Positions 1-6,357 are shown, counted from the stretch's first letter. The stretch is DNA of 11,644 nt from Oscillospiraceae bacterium UBA1230 (GCA_002309395.1 DBWU01000018.1:1-11644), one strand, 5' to 3'. Made by a program: numbers and translations. The notes: a model not told the origin generated them from the sequence alone.

Positions 1-428
1 CCCATTCTCGCGTAGCTGAGCTTCGACTCGCTCGACGGATGGTAGCAGTTGTCGTATTTGAGGTAGTCGACGCCGACCGACGCAAAGTAGTTCGCATCGT
101 CGAATTCGTGACCGAACGAAGCGGGATATCCCGCGCACGTCATAAGTCCGCAGCACGAATACATGCCGAATTTCAGTCCTTTCGAGTGGACGTAGTCGGC
201 GACGTATTTCATCCCGTGCGGGAATTTTACGTGATCGGCGACGAGCTGACCGTTTTCGTCTCTCTCTTTTTCCGACCAGCAGTCGTCGATCACGAGATAT
301 TCGTATCCCGCGTCGAGAAGCCCCTCTTCGACCATTTTGTCGGCGGTCTCGAAAATTAGTTTTTCGTTGATGTCCTTTGTAAAAGTGTTCCACGAGTTCC
401 AGCCCATCGGCGGTTTTTTTGCGATCAT
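1..428 (-). CDS. Alpha-galactosidase, GH27 family (N-terminal part; cut by left edge)
   Basis: Reading the minus strand from ATG at 428 gives 142 codons that stay open to the window edge, so the C-terminal part is missing. GH27 enzymes hydrolyse terminal alpha-galactosyl residues from oligosaccharides such as melibiose or raffinose. The fragment begins with the family's N-terminal signature (PPMGWNSWNTF, residues 6-16), then GYEYLVIDDCW (41-51), the FGMYSCCG and CAGYP segments (87-102), and YLKYDNC (122-128), whose Asp126 matches the GH27 catalytic nucleophile. The acid/base Asp would lie beyond the edge. No signal peptide is visible, so the enzyme is probably cytoplasmic. A GAGAGG Shine-Dalgarno lies about 6 nt upstream of the ATG. 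Serine is mostly TCG, unlike the rlmH and mutase genes to the right. Alpha-N-acetylgalactosaminidase activity in the same family cannot be excluded. Confidence 0.93.
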   Translation of the reverse strand, partial: MIAKKPPMGWNSWNTFTKDINEKLIFETADKMVEEGLLDAGYEYLVIDDCWSEKERDENGQLVADHVKFPHGMKYVADYVHSKGLKFGMYSCCGLMTCAGYPASFGHEFDDANYFASVGVDYLKYDNCYHPSSESKLSYARM

Positions 429-462
429 AATATACCTCTCAAAATATAGATTTTCTGCTTTT

Positions 463-491
463 ATTGTACAAAAATTAACCGAAAAAGTCAA
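463..491 (-). promoter_or_regulatory. Sigma-A-like promoter for the GH27 gene
   Basis: On the minus strand there is a -35 TTGACT (491-486), a 17-bp spacer, and a -10 TACAAT (468-463), about 35 bp upstream of the GH27 start codon. A 13-bp palindrome, CGCAAA-T-TTTGCG (499-511), sits just upstream of the -35 and could bind a sugar-responsive activator. That role is inference from position only. Confidence 0.7.
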
Positions 492-539
492 CATCAAACG
501 CAAATTTTGCGGGGAAAACAAAAAAATCGCCGCCGAATC

Positions 540-569
540 TTGATTTTACCATGTGTTCTGTGGTATCAT
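540..569 (+). promoter_or_regulatory. Sigma-A-like promoter for rlmH
   Basis: TTGATT (540-545), an 18-bp spacer and TATCAT (564-569) precede the rlmH Shine-Dalgarno. The predicted transcription start near 576 would leave a very short leader. That placement argues against the upstream in-frame GTG at 553 being the start codon. Confidence 0.5.
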
Positions 570-588
570 TATGTTTTGGGAGGCGCTT

Positions 589-1068
589 ATGCAGTTTAAC
601 ATCGTATACGTGGGAAACATAAAGGACAAATACCTCGCGGACGCGGCGGCGGAATACGAAAAGCGCCTGCGTCCTCTGTGCAACTTCGCTGTAATCGAAC
701 TGCCGGAGGAGCGCCTGCCGGACGACCCCTCCCCTGCCGAGATCCGTCGGGCACTTTCGCTGGAGGCAGACGCGATCCGCGCCAAAATTCCCAAAGGCTC
801 CGCTGTGATCGCCCTGTGTATCGAAGGTCAGACCTGTTCCAGCGAAGCTCTTGCCTGCGATCTGTCCGCTCTGGCGCTCACAGGGCAAAGTGCCGTGGCG
901 TTTCTCATCGGCGGCAGTTACGGTCTGGATGAGTCCCTCAAGCGTCAGGCGGATCGCCGGATCAGCATGTCGCCTATGACGTTTCCCCACCATCTGGCGC
1001 GGATCATGCTCTTAGAACAGCTCTATCGCGCCTACCAGATCCAGCGCGGCAGTAAATACCACAAGTAG
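589..1068 (+). CDS. rlmH: 23S rRNA (pseudouridine1915-N3)-methyltransferase RlmH
   Basis: SPOUT-class methyltransferase that uses S-adenosylmethionine to methylate N3 of pseudouridine 1915 in helix 69 of 23S rRNA on assembled 70S ribosomes; cytoplasmic homodimer. The chosen ATG at 589 has GGGAGG (578-583) 5 nt upstream and gives 159 residues, the usual family length. An in-frame GTG at 553 would add 12 residues but lies upstream of the likely promoter. The N-terminus (FNIVYVGNIKDKYLADAAAEY) is typical. The SAM-binding knot loop reads FLIGGSYGL. The C-terminal block SMSPMTFPHHLARIMLLEQLYRAYQ and the ending RGSKYHK match the conserved RlmH tail with its catalytic/rRNA-binding Tyr-His. The mutase gene starts 22 bp downstream, so the two are probably cotranscribed. 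Nothing unusual is seen. Confidence 0.96.
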   Translation: MQFNIVYVGNIKDKYLADAAAEYEKRLRPLCNFAVIELPEERLPDDPSPAEIRRALSLEADAIRAKIPKGSAVIALCIEGQTCSSEALACDLSALALTGQSAVAFLIGGSYGLDESLKRQADRRISMSPMTFPHHLARIMLLEQLYRAYQIQRGSKYHK

Positions 1069-1090
1069 TTTGCAATAAGGAGGATTTACC

Positions 1091-3127
1091 ATGAGCAAGG
1101 ATACGTGGGCGTTTTCCCCTGATCTTCCCGCCTGGCCCACCGACAGTCACGGCGAAAAAGATCGCGCGGTGATCCTGCGCCACACCTTTGACGATCCTGT
1201 CAGCGTGGATATGACGGTGTCGCTTCTCGCCGCTTACGGGATCCCCAGTTTTCCTTTCTATCCCGGCGAAGGCGGCGCCGGCAAGGTCATCAACGGTTTT
1301 TCCGGCTTCGGCACATCGCTGTACGTGCCGGAGAGCATGCACGAGGAGGCCATCGCTCTTTTGAGCGCGAAGATCATAGACGATGAGGAGGATAAGGATA
1401 TGGACTATCGCAAGGAGTATCGGAAGTGGCTGGAAAGTCCTGCCATCACTGAGGCGGAGCGTGAGGAGCTTCGCGCCATCGCCGGTGATGAAAAAGAGAT
1501 CGAGAGCCGGTTTTACGCGCCGCTGGAGTTCGGCACCGCCGGACTGCGCGGCACCATGAAAATGGGTCTGCACCAGATGAACGTATACGTGATCCGCTGG
1601 GCGACTCAGGGTTTTGCCCAGATCATCGCCGCCGAGGGCGAGGACGCCAGGCGCCGCGGTGTGGCGATCTGCATGGACTGCCGCAATCATTCCATGGAGT
1701 TTGCCCGTGCCGCCGCCGAGGTCTGCGCCGCCAACGGGATCCACGTGCGTATTTTCGAGAGCCTGCGTCCCACGCCGGAATTGAGCTACGCCGTGCGGCA
1801 CTACGGCTGTCAGGCGGGTATCAACGTCACCGCAAGCCACAACCCCAAGGAGTATAACGGCTATAAAGTCTACTGGTCGGACGGGGCGCAGCTCCCCCCT
1901 GCCCATGCCGACGCGATCGCCAAGGCGCTGGAGAAGATCGATATTTTTGACGGCGTGAAGCGCCTCCCCTTTGACGAGGCAATGGCGCAGGGTCTGATCG
2001 AATGGATGGGCGAGGAAACGGACGCGGCGTTTATGTCCGAGGTTACCGCCATGATCAACGATCGAGCCTCCATGGCGTCGGTGGCGGACAGCTTCAAGAT
2101 GGTCTATACGCCGTTCCACGGCTGCGGCCATAAGCTGGTACCCCAGGCGTTGCGCGCACTGGGCGTGAAGCATCTGTACTGCGTGGAGGAGCAGATGGTG
2201 CTGGACGGCGACTTCCCCACCGTGGTGTCCCCCAACCCGGAGAATCCGGAGGGCTTCTATCTTGCCATCGCGCTGGCGGACAAGGTGGGCGCGGATTTCA
2301 TCCTCGGCACCGACCCTGACAGCGACCGTGTGGGCATTATGGTGCGCGCCCGGGACGGCAAGTTCATCCCCGTCACCGGCAACCAGACCGGCGTACTGCT
2401 GGCGGACTATCTGATCGGCGCGTTGCGCCGCGCCGGAACGCTGCCGGAGCGCCCCGTACTCCTCAAAACCATCGTCACCACGGAGATGGCGCGGAAAGTG
2501 GCGGAGGAAAACGGCGTAACGTGCTATGACACCTTCACCGGCTTCAAGTTCATGGCGGAGAAGAAGAACGCGCTGGAGAGCCGCGGCGAGGGCAAGGTGA
2601 TCTTCTCCTATGAGGAGAGCTACGGCTACATGCTGGGCGACTACGTTCGGGATAAGGACGCGGTGACCGCCTCCATGCTGCTTACCGAGATGGCGGCGTG
2701 GTACGCCACCCGTGGCATGACGCTCTATGACGCCATCAACGCCCTCTATGAAAAATACGGCTGGTACGGCGAGAAGACCCACAATCTGGTCATGCCGGGT
2801 CTGGACGGCGTGGCGAAGATGAAAGCGCTCATGGCGTCCCTGCGCCAGACGCCGCCTGCGGAGATCGCCGGCGTGGCGGTCAAGGTGCGTAAGGATTATA
2901 CGGACGGTTCGGTGGTAGATTGTCAAAGCGGCGCGGTCAGCGAGATGGAACTGCGCGGTTCCAACGTGCTTCGCTATGAGCTGTGCGACGGCACCACCAT
3001 TCTGGTACGCCCCAGCGGCACGGAGCCGAAGATCAAGGTCTACATCCTCACCATCGGCGCCGACGCCTCCCAGCGCGACGCAAATCTGGAAAAGTACGGC
3101 AAGTGGGTAGCAGAATTGGGGAAATAG
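1091..3127 (+). CDS. DUF2007-like domain fused to phosphoglucomutase/phosphomannomutase
   Basis: A 678-residue alpha-D-phosphohexomutase that interconverts hexose 1-phosphate and 6-phosphate (glucose and/or mannose), feeding UDP-sugar and envelope precursor synthesis; cytoplasmic, Mg2+-dependent. The mutase core is residues 104-678. The phosphoserine loop TASHNPKEYNG has active Ser249, the metal loop DPDSDR is 408-413, the sugar-specificity loop EESYG is 508-512, and the phosphate loop RPSGTEPKIKVY starts at 640. All catalytic motifs are intact. Residues ~27-93 resemble the small DUF2007 domain (...YVPESMHEEAIALLSA) and are not part of ordinary mutases. The ATG at 1091 has AAGGAGGA 7 nt upstream. 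A second strong ribosome site (GAGGAGG, 1385-1391) precedes an in-frame ATG at 1400 encoding MDYRKEYRKWL, the usual mutase N-terminus; this start would give a 575-residue enzyme. Both products are plausible. Confidence 0.93.
   Translation: MSKDTWAFSPDLPAWPTDSHGEKDRAVILRHTFDDPVSVDMTVSLLAAYGIPSFPFYPGEGGAGKVINGFSGFGTSLYVPESMHEEAIALLSAKIIDDEEDKDMDYRKEYRKWLESPAITEAEREELRAIAGDEKEIESRFYAPLEFGTAGLRGTMKMGLHQMNVYVIRWATQGFAQIIAAEGEDARRRGVAICMDCRNHSMEFARAAAEVCAANGIHVRIFESLRPTPELSYAVRHYGCQAGINVTASHNPKEYNGYKVYWSDGAQLPPAHADAIAKALEKIDIFDGVKRLPFDEAMAQGLIEWMGEETDAAFMSEVTAMINDRASMASVADSFKMVYTPFHGCGHKLVPQALRALGVKHLYCVEEQMVLDGDFPTVVSPNPENPEGFYLAIALADKVGADFILGTDPDSDRVGIMVRARDGKFIPVTGNQTGVLLADYLIGALRRAGTLPERPVLLKTIVTTEMARKVAEENGVTCYDTFTGFKFMAEKKNALESRGEGKVIFSYEESYGYMLGDYVRDKDAVTASMLLTEMAAWYATRGMTLYDAINALYEKYGWYGEKTHNLVMPGLDGVAKMKALMASLRQTPPAEIAGVAVKVRKDYTDGSVVDCQSGAVSEMELRGSNVLRYELCDGTTILVRPSGTEPKIKVYILTIGADASQRDANLEKYGKWVAELGK
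1385..1402 (+). promoter_or_regulatory. Internal ribosome binding site and start codon within the mutase gene
   Basis: GAGGAGG (1385-1391) lies 8 nt before ATG 1400-1402, in frame with the gene that starts at 1091. The ATG corresponds to residue 104, where stand-alone phosphohexomutases normally begin. It is either a leftover of two formerly separate genes or a working second start that makes the mutase without the DUF2007-like domain. Confidence 0.6.
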
Positions 3128-3192
3128 AGTGCGGTGGGAGCTCGCAATTTCTGCATGTCATCAGATGATACCGGAAAAAGGAGTGATAGTGT

Positions 3193-4263
3193 TTGGATGG
3201 AAAAGTGAACGGGAGCATATTCAGTTCTTTGGCTCAAAATGCACAAAAAGCGGCAACAGTTGCCGGCAACAAAGCAAAAAAGGCTGTTACAGCCTCAAAA
3301 GAAATTGTTACCAAAGCCGTTGACCACGATCACGACCACGATCACGACGGAGAAATCACACGCAAGGGTTTTACATCGTTCGCTGAAAGCGTTGAGACCG
3401 TCACAGCCAAGACGGCAGGAAAAATTGCAGAAGGCGCAAAAACAATTGGCACACAGTTAAGCCGGAAGATAGGCGAAAGTCGACGCTTATCGGATATGAA
3501 AACATTACGCCCTCTGTTTGCAAGCGATATTCAGCAGGAAGGCTTTACGCTGTCAAAAATGATCCGCCTTACAGAAATGGATAAGCGTCGGTTGGATAGC
3601 GATGTATGCCGGGGCTCTATCGGCTATATGTCGGTACAGGGGGATCTCAATGTTGTTAATATCTTCAGAAAAGATCTTGCTCTTTTTCCTCTGTCCTTAT
3701 ATCCCAACGATCATAGCGAGCTGTATTATGTTGACCCAATCGACCCTGGGTACTACATTGCGTTTGATGAATACTTTGAGTACCTGCAAAGAGCTCGTGT
3801 TGGTGAGTTACAGCGAATTGCACAGGATTTGGGGGCCACACATTTTCGTATCACATTCAAAGAGCAGAAAAGAGAATCTTCTTCCCATGTAGTAGAGGCA
3901 AACGGCGGAAAAAAAAGAATGCTGCATCTCCACGCTTCCAGCCGATACGCCAGTAAGGATTATTCAACAATTGAAGTTGCGGCCGAGATGGATTTTGAAG
4001 GTCACGATCCCACTCTCCCCTCCCTTTCATATTATAAAGAGGATTCAACCATTCAGACTCTTATTGATATGAGGATGCACAAGAATCCCATGAAGCACCA
4101 AGTGTATACCCTATCGTTGAATAAGTCGTCCGGCATTTCCAGAGAAGAGGCAGTCAAAATCGATGCCGCTATCCATTCTATGAGCTTGTCCGGTAGCACA
4201 TCAGTATTAAGCGAAGTGCAAAATGAAGGTCAAAAGGTCATTGAGTATGAGATTGATTTTTGA
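3193..4263 (+). CDS. Hypothetical protein with Ala/Lys-rich helices and Asp-His repeat
   Basis: Family not recognised. The 356-residue frame starts at TTG 3193, with AAAAAGGAG (3175-3183) 9 nt upstream; nearby ATG and GTG codons are out of frame. Residues ~10-43 and ~60-95 are Ala/Lys/Thr-rich and look like amphipathic helices, resembling LEA- or apolipoprotein-type repeats. Between them residues 44-53 read DHDHDHDHDG. DxDxDGxI here resembles an EF-hand loop, but the twelfth position is Gly59 rather than Glu, so calcium binding is doubtful and metal binding through Asp/His is equally possible. Residues ~100-356 look like a soluble mixed alpha/beta domain. No signal peptide, lipobox or membrane span is seen. 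The gene is clearly more AT-rich than the mutase before it and the hydrolase after it, suggesting acquisition by transfer. It follows the mutase by 65 bp and ends at a strong terminator. A membrane- or surface-interacting role is only a guess. Confidence 0.8.
   Translation: MDGKVNGSIFSSLAQNAQKAATVAGNKAKKAVTASKEIVTKAVDHDHDHDHDGEITRKGFTSFAESVETVTAKTAGKIAEGAKTIGTQLSRKIGESRRLSDMKTLRPLFASDIQQEGFTLSKMIRLTEMDKRRLDSDVCRGSIGYMSVQGDLNVVNIFRKDLALFPLSLYPNDHSELYYVDPIDPGYYIAFDEYFEYLQRARVGELQRIAQDLGATHFRITFKEQKRESSSHVVEANGGKKRMLHLHASSRYASKDYSTIEVAAEMDFEGHDPTLPSLSYYKEDSTIQTLIDMRMHKNPMKHQVYTLSLNKSSGISREEAVKIDAAIHSMSLSGSTSVLSEVQNEGQKVIEYEIDF
3322..3348 (+). repeat. Short tandem repeat encoding Asp-His
   Basis: The 12-bp unit GACCACGATCAC occurs twice in direct tandem (3322-3333, 3334-3345), followed by GAC. 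It encodes (DH)4-D inside the orphan protein. Gain or loss of a unit would keep the frame, so length may vary between strains. Confidence 0.8.
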
Positions 4264-4286
4264 AACCTCATCGCACCAGAAGCAAC

Positions 4287-4320
4287 AAAAGAACGGGTCT
4301 CTACGGAGATCCGTTCTTTT
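4287..4320. terminator. Bidirectional rho-independent terminator
   Basis: A 15-bp stem pairs 4287-4301 with 4306-4320 around a TACG tetraloop, with one G-T wobble. The stem ends in AAAA/TTTT, so it can act on both strands. It separates the convergent orphan gene (plus) and SGNH hydrolase gene (minus). Confidence 0.9.
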
Positions 4321-4358
4321 GCTATTCTGCTTTATTCCCTGCTTCGCCCCTCGTCCCC

Positions 4359-5054
4359 CTACACCGCGGCAGCTTGCAGCTCCCGGCGGAACCAGCCGGT
4401 GAGGATATCGTAGAGCTTCGTATAGCCCGGCAGGGTCAGGTGGATCCCGTCCTCCGCGATCAAACGCGGCAACTGCCGATCCAGCAGGAACGGGCGGCGC
4501 ACGTCAACCAGCGGCAAACGGCGCTCGGCAGCAAAATCCGCCACCGTGTCCGAATACGCCTCCTGATAGCGGTAGATCCTCTGTTCATCTCCCAGCCAGC
4601 GGAGAATATTCTCCCGGCTCAAACCGCCCCGGCAGATGAAATCCAAATATCGCTTGGCGTCCACCGGCGGCAGGGTCATCAGCACCGGCTGTACCGCCGC
4701 GCCGTGCAGTTCGTCCACCGTTTCGCCCAGCACCCGGCGAAACTCCGCCAGTTCCGTACGGGGACGGTGCTCCTTTTCCGGCTCCGCCGCGATCGCCGCC
4801 CAGTCAAAGTCGCTGTCGTTACCACCATACGCCACCAGCGCGTAGCGCGCCGCCATGCCGCGCTCCACGTCGTGCGCCACCAGCGCCCTGCCCTTGCTGA
4901 CCGTGGCGCCCATTTTGGCGCGGTTCACCAGCTCGACCCCCTCTTTCACATAGCGCGGCAACAGCTCCGCCAGATGAAAATGATAACGGAACGACTGATC
5001 CGGCATGGTGGCCTTCATCAACGAGTCACCGTAGATATAAACGCCAATTGACAT
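4359..5054 (-). CDS. SGNH/GDSL-family hydrolase
   Basis: A 231-residue SGNH-fold esterase/lipase-like enzyme. The catalytic blocks are visible: block I YGDSL with nucleophile Ser11, block II Gly49 (AKMGATV), block III GGND with Asn79, and block V DGIHLT with Asp202 and His205. All SGNH residues are therefore present. No signal peptide is seen: the protein starts with block I only a few residues from the N-terminus, so it is probably cytoplasmic. Candidate substrates are acyl esters on carbohydrates or small lipids; the sequence does not say which. ATG 5054 has GAGGTGA about 6 nt upstream and a good promoter (5105-5077). The gene is divergent from the DUF1836 regulator gene, which may control it. 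Confidence 0.88.
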   Translation of the reverse strand: MSIGVYIYGDSLMKATMPDQSFRYHFHLAELLPRYVKEGVELVNRAKMGATVSKGRALVAHDVERGMAARYALVAYGGNDSDFDWAAIAAEPEKEHRPRTELAEFRRVLGETVDELHGAAVQPVLMTLPPVDAKRYLDFICRGGLSRENILRWLGDEQRIYRYQEAYSDTVADFAAERRLPLVDVRRPFLLDRQLPRLIAEDGIHLTLPGYTKLYDILTGWFRRELQAAAV

Positions 5055-5076
5055 GATACATCACCTCGCTATATCT

Positions 5077-5105
5077 AATATAGCATATTAGCAAATCCGT
5101 GTCAA
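5077..5105 (-). promoter_or_regulatory. Sigma-A-like promoter for the SGNH hydrolase, with overlapping palindrome
   Basis: On the minus strand there is a -35 TTGACA (5105-5100), a 17-bp spacer, and a -10 TATATT (5082-5077). A palindrome with 7-bp arms, CTAATAT-AGC-ATATTAG (5075-5091), covers the -10 and part of the spacer, as expected for a repressor operator. The regulator is unknown; the divergent DUF1836 gene is a candidate. Confidence 0.75.
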
Positions 5106-5127
5106 CACATTTTTTGATAATATTCTA

Positions 5128-5156
5128 TTGCAGGATTGATGCTTCTCTGGTATAAT
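5128..5156 (+). promoter_or_regulatory. Sigma-A-like promoter for the DUF1836 gene
   Basis: TTGCAG (5128-5133), exactly 17 bp, then a perfect TATAAT (5151-5156), 49 bp upstream of the start codon. It is back to back with the SGNH hydrolase promoter, with 22 bp between the two -35 boxes. Confidence 0.8.
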
Positions 5157-5204
5157 TGTTTCAAATGATCGCGCCACAGGTGCGCGGAAAGGAGCGGATA
5201 CGGC

Positions 5205-5762
5205 ATGGAACAGGACGTATTCACACTGCCGGAGGGGTTGACGGACGCCGCCACACTGCCGTCGTGGGAGGCTTTGCCGGATTTCGGGCTGTATATGGAT
5301 CAGGTGATAACGCTGCTGGATCAATACTTGCGGTTCCTCCCTGCGGATAAGGACGGGCACATCGTGTCCGCCTCGGCGATCAACAATTACGTGCGCTTGA
5401 AGATCATGCCGGCGCCGGTAAAGCGGAAATATCACAGGACGCATCTGGCGCATCTTCTGATGATCCTGCCCATGAAGCAGACGGTGGGCATTGCCGATAT
5501 GCCCCGTATTCTGCCTGGCGACGCTGACGAGGCGGCGACGCGGAGCGCCTATGAGGATTTCTCGGCGCAGTTTTCCAAATCGGCGCAGTTTTTCACGGAA
5601 CAGGTCCATGCGCTGGCGCAAAAGCAAGGCGGTGACGGCGAGGAGGCCGTCCGCCGTCTGGCGTGGGGCTGCGTGCTGGTATCCTCCTTTGCCGATATGC
5701 TGGCAGGTCAGCTGATCGGTCGGCTTCCTGCGCCGACAGCCGAGGAAAAGGGAAAAAAATAG
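5205..5762 (+). CDS. DUF1836 domain-containing protein (putative MerR-like DNA-binding regulator)
   Basis: A 185-residue protein matching the DUF1836 family of Firmicutes, predicted to hold a MerR-like winged-helix DNA-binding motif. The telling segment is ~30-100: YMDQVITLLDQYLRF, then SASAINNYVRLKIMPAPVKRKYHRTHLAHLLMILPMKQTVGIADM, the family's 'INNYVK...PPPVKKKYSREHLA' core. The C-terminal half is helical, and the last ~15 residues are a charged tail. ATG 5205 has AAAGGAG (5188-5194) about 10 nt upstream. The gene stands alone between its own promoter and a strong terminator, divergent from the SGNH hydrolase gene. By position it may regulate that gene, itself, or both. The ligand or signal is unknown. 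Confidence 0.85.
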   Translation: MEQDVFTLPEGLTDAATLPSWEALPDFGLYMDQVITLLDQYLRFLPADKDGHIVSASAINNYVRLKIMPAPVKRKYHRTHLAHLLMILPMKQTVGIADMPRILPGDADEAATRSAYEDFSAQFSKSAQFFTEQVHALAQKQGGDGEEAVRRLAWGCVLVSSFADMLAGQLIGRLPAPTAEEKGKK

Positions 5763-5779
5763 AATACGCGTATACGGCA

Positions 5780-5811
5780 AAAAGAGCCGCCTCGTACAGG
5801 GCGGCTCTTTT
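5780..5811. terminator. Bidirectional rho-independent terminator
   Basis: A perfect 12-bp stem pairs AAAAGAGCCGCC (5780-5791) with GGCGGCTCTTTT (5800-5811) around an 8-nt loop. A/T ends on both sides suit the convergent DUF1836 (plus) and RHH (minus) genes. Confidence 0.92.
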
Positions 5812-5822
5812 GATATGGCGGT

Positions 5823-5987
5823 TTACCGTTCCTTTTTTCCGATTTCTCCGTGGTTCTTTTCAAACGCATCCACACAACGGCGAATCAAAACCACGATCTG
5901 ACCGTTGGCAGACCGCCCCTCGTAATCAGCTATGACATGGAGCTTATCAAGCAGTTCATCATCAATGCGAATAGATATACTTTTCAT
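5823..5987 (-). CDS. Ribbon-helix-helix (Arc/CopG-type) small DNA-binding protein
   Basis: A 54-residue protein from ATG 5987, with GAGGTG just upstream, to TAA at 5825-5823. It is a complete minimal RHH domain. Residues 2-8 (KSISIRI) form the DNA-contacting beta strand, 9-22 (DDELLDKLHVIADY) helix A, the turn is EGRSANGQ, and 30-43 (IVVLIRRCVDAFEK) helix B. The 'IADYEGRSANGQI' segment is typical of Arc-like proteins often annotated as antitoxins or copy-control repressors. RHH proteins act as dimers that bind short inverted repeats, usually their own promoter. The divergent control region here is rich in such repeats. There is no recognisable toxin partner. Calling it an antitoxin would be an over-reach; autorepressor is the safest reading. 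Confidence 0.85.
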   Translation of the reverse strand: MKSISIRIDDELLDKLHVIADYEGRSANGQIVVLIRRCVDAFEKNHGEIGKKER

Positions 5988-5997
5988 ACTGCACCTC

Positions 5998-6075
5998 ATT
6001 TTAGATTTATTATGTATCTATTCTAAAATCTACTATTGTATTATGCCGTTTTTGATGTTATAATAAATCTAAAAT
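5998..6075. repeat. Inverted repeats in the RHH/65-aa divergent control region (candidate operators)
   Basis: Two 16-bp arms, ATTTTAGATTTATTAT (5998-6013) and its exact complement (6060-6075), face each other. The 8-mer TCTAAAAT occurs three times: 5998-6005 (minus), 6022-6029 (plus) and 6068-6075 (plus). The right arm overlaps the -10 of the plus-strand promoter, and the left arm lies just upstream of the RHH ribosome binding site. The layout fits operators for the adjacent RHH protein. Binding is inferred. Confidence 0.7.
6036..6064 (+). promoter_or_regulatory. Sigma-A-like promoter for the 65-aa protein gene
   Basis: TTGTAT (6036-6041), a 17-bp spacer, and TATAAT (6059-6064). The predicted leader of about 35 nt contains AGGAG (6086-6090) between the short complementary arms ATTCTA (6077-6082) and TAGAAT (6092-6097). 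Confidence 0.7.
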
Positions 6076-6106
6076 AATTCTATTTAGGAGTTAGAATAAA
6101 CATACA

Positions 6107-6304
6107 ATGGATATTGTAAAAATTGATGTGCGGCACTATACGTATACCATGCAGGAAATCCGATCTGCGATTGACGATATTCAGGCTCGCATTGATGAGC
6201 TTAATGTAAAGATCCATATGATTCATGAACGAGCTGTCGCAGAAATGGTTGATAATATAGATGATTCGGTCATCATTCTCCGCAGTGGGGACACCGACAG
6301 ATGA
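6107..6304 (+). CDS. Small hypothetical protein, 65 residues, helical
   Basis: Not recognised. The frame MDIVKIDVRHYTYTMQEIRS... has a short beta-like start and a long helical, possibly coiled-coil segment (~15-50: IRSAIDDIQARIDELNVKIHMIHERAVAEM), then an acidic tail (DNIDDSVIILRSGDTDR). The only AGGAG lies 16 nt before ATG 6107, farther than normal. An in-frame TAG at 6092-6094 rules out a longer N-terminus, and no better downstream start has a ribosome site. A consensus promoter before it and a strong terminator after it support a real gene. It is divergent from the RHH gene and shares its repeat-rich control region, so the two probably work together. Candidate roles are a small toxin, an RHH partner or an adaptor; none is shown. 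Confidence 0.6.
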   Translation: MDIVKIDVRHYTYTMQEIRSAIDDIQARIDELNVKIHMIHERAVAEMVDNIDDSVIILRSGDTDR

Positions 6305-6317
6305 TACAGCCATATAA

Positions 6318-6357
6318 AAACGCGTCGCCCGTCTATCTGATAGCGGGCGGCGCGTTT
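6318..6357. terminator. Bidirectional rho-independent terminator
   Basis: A 14-bp stem pairs AAACGCGTCGCCCG (6318-6331) with 6344-6357, with one T-G wobble, around a 12-nt loop that can add a small CTAT/ATAG stem. It lies between the convergent 65-aa gene (plus) and the symporter gene (minus). Confidence 0.88.

Noticed and set aside
1004..2926. Long antisense open frame (640 codons) opposite the mutase
   Set aside because: It mirrors a GC-rich coding gene with all catalytic motifs on the plus strand; its translation is His/Arg-rich and low in family-like motifs, and it has no ribosome site. It is a shadow.
3337..3378. A true EF-hand calcium site in the orphan protein
   Set aside because: DxDxDGxI is present but the twelfth loop position is Gly instead of Glu/Asp, and the pattern arises from a DH tandem repeat; left as a possibility only.
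5823..6304. Classical toxin-antitoxin operon
   Set aside because: Genes are divergent rather than co-directional, and the 65-aa protein matches no toxin family I recognise.
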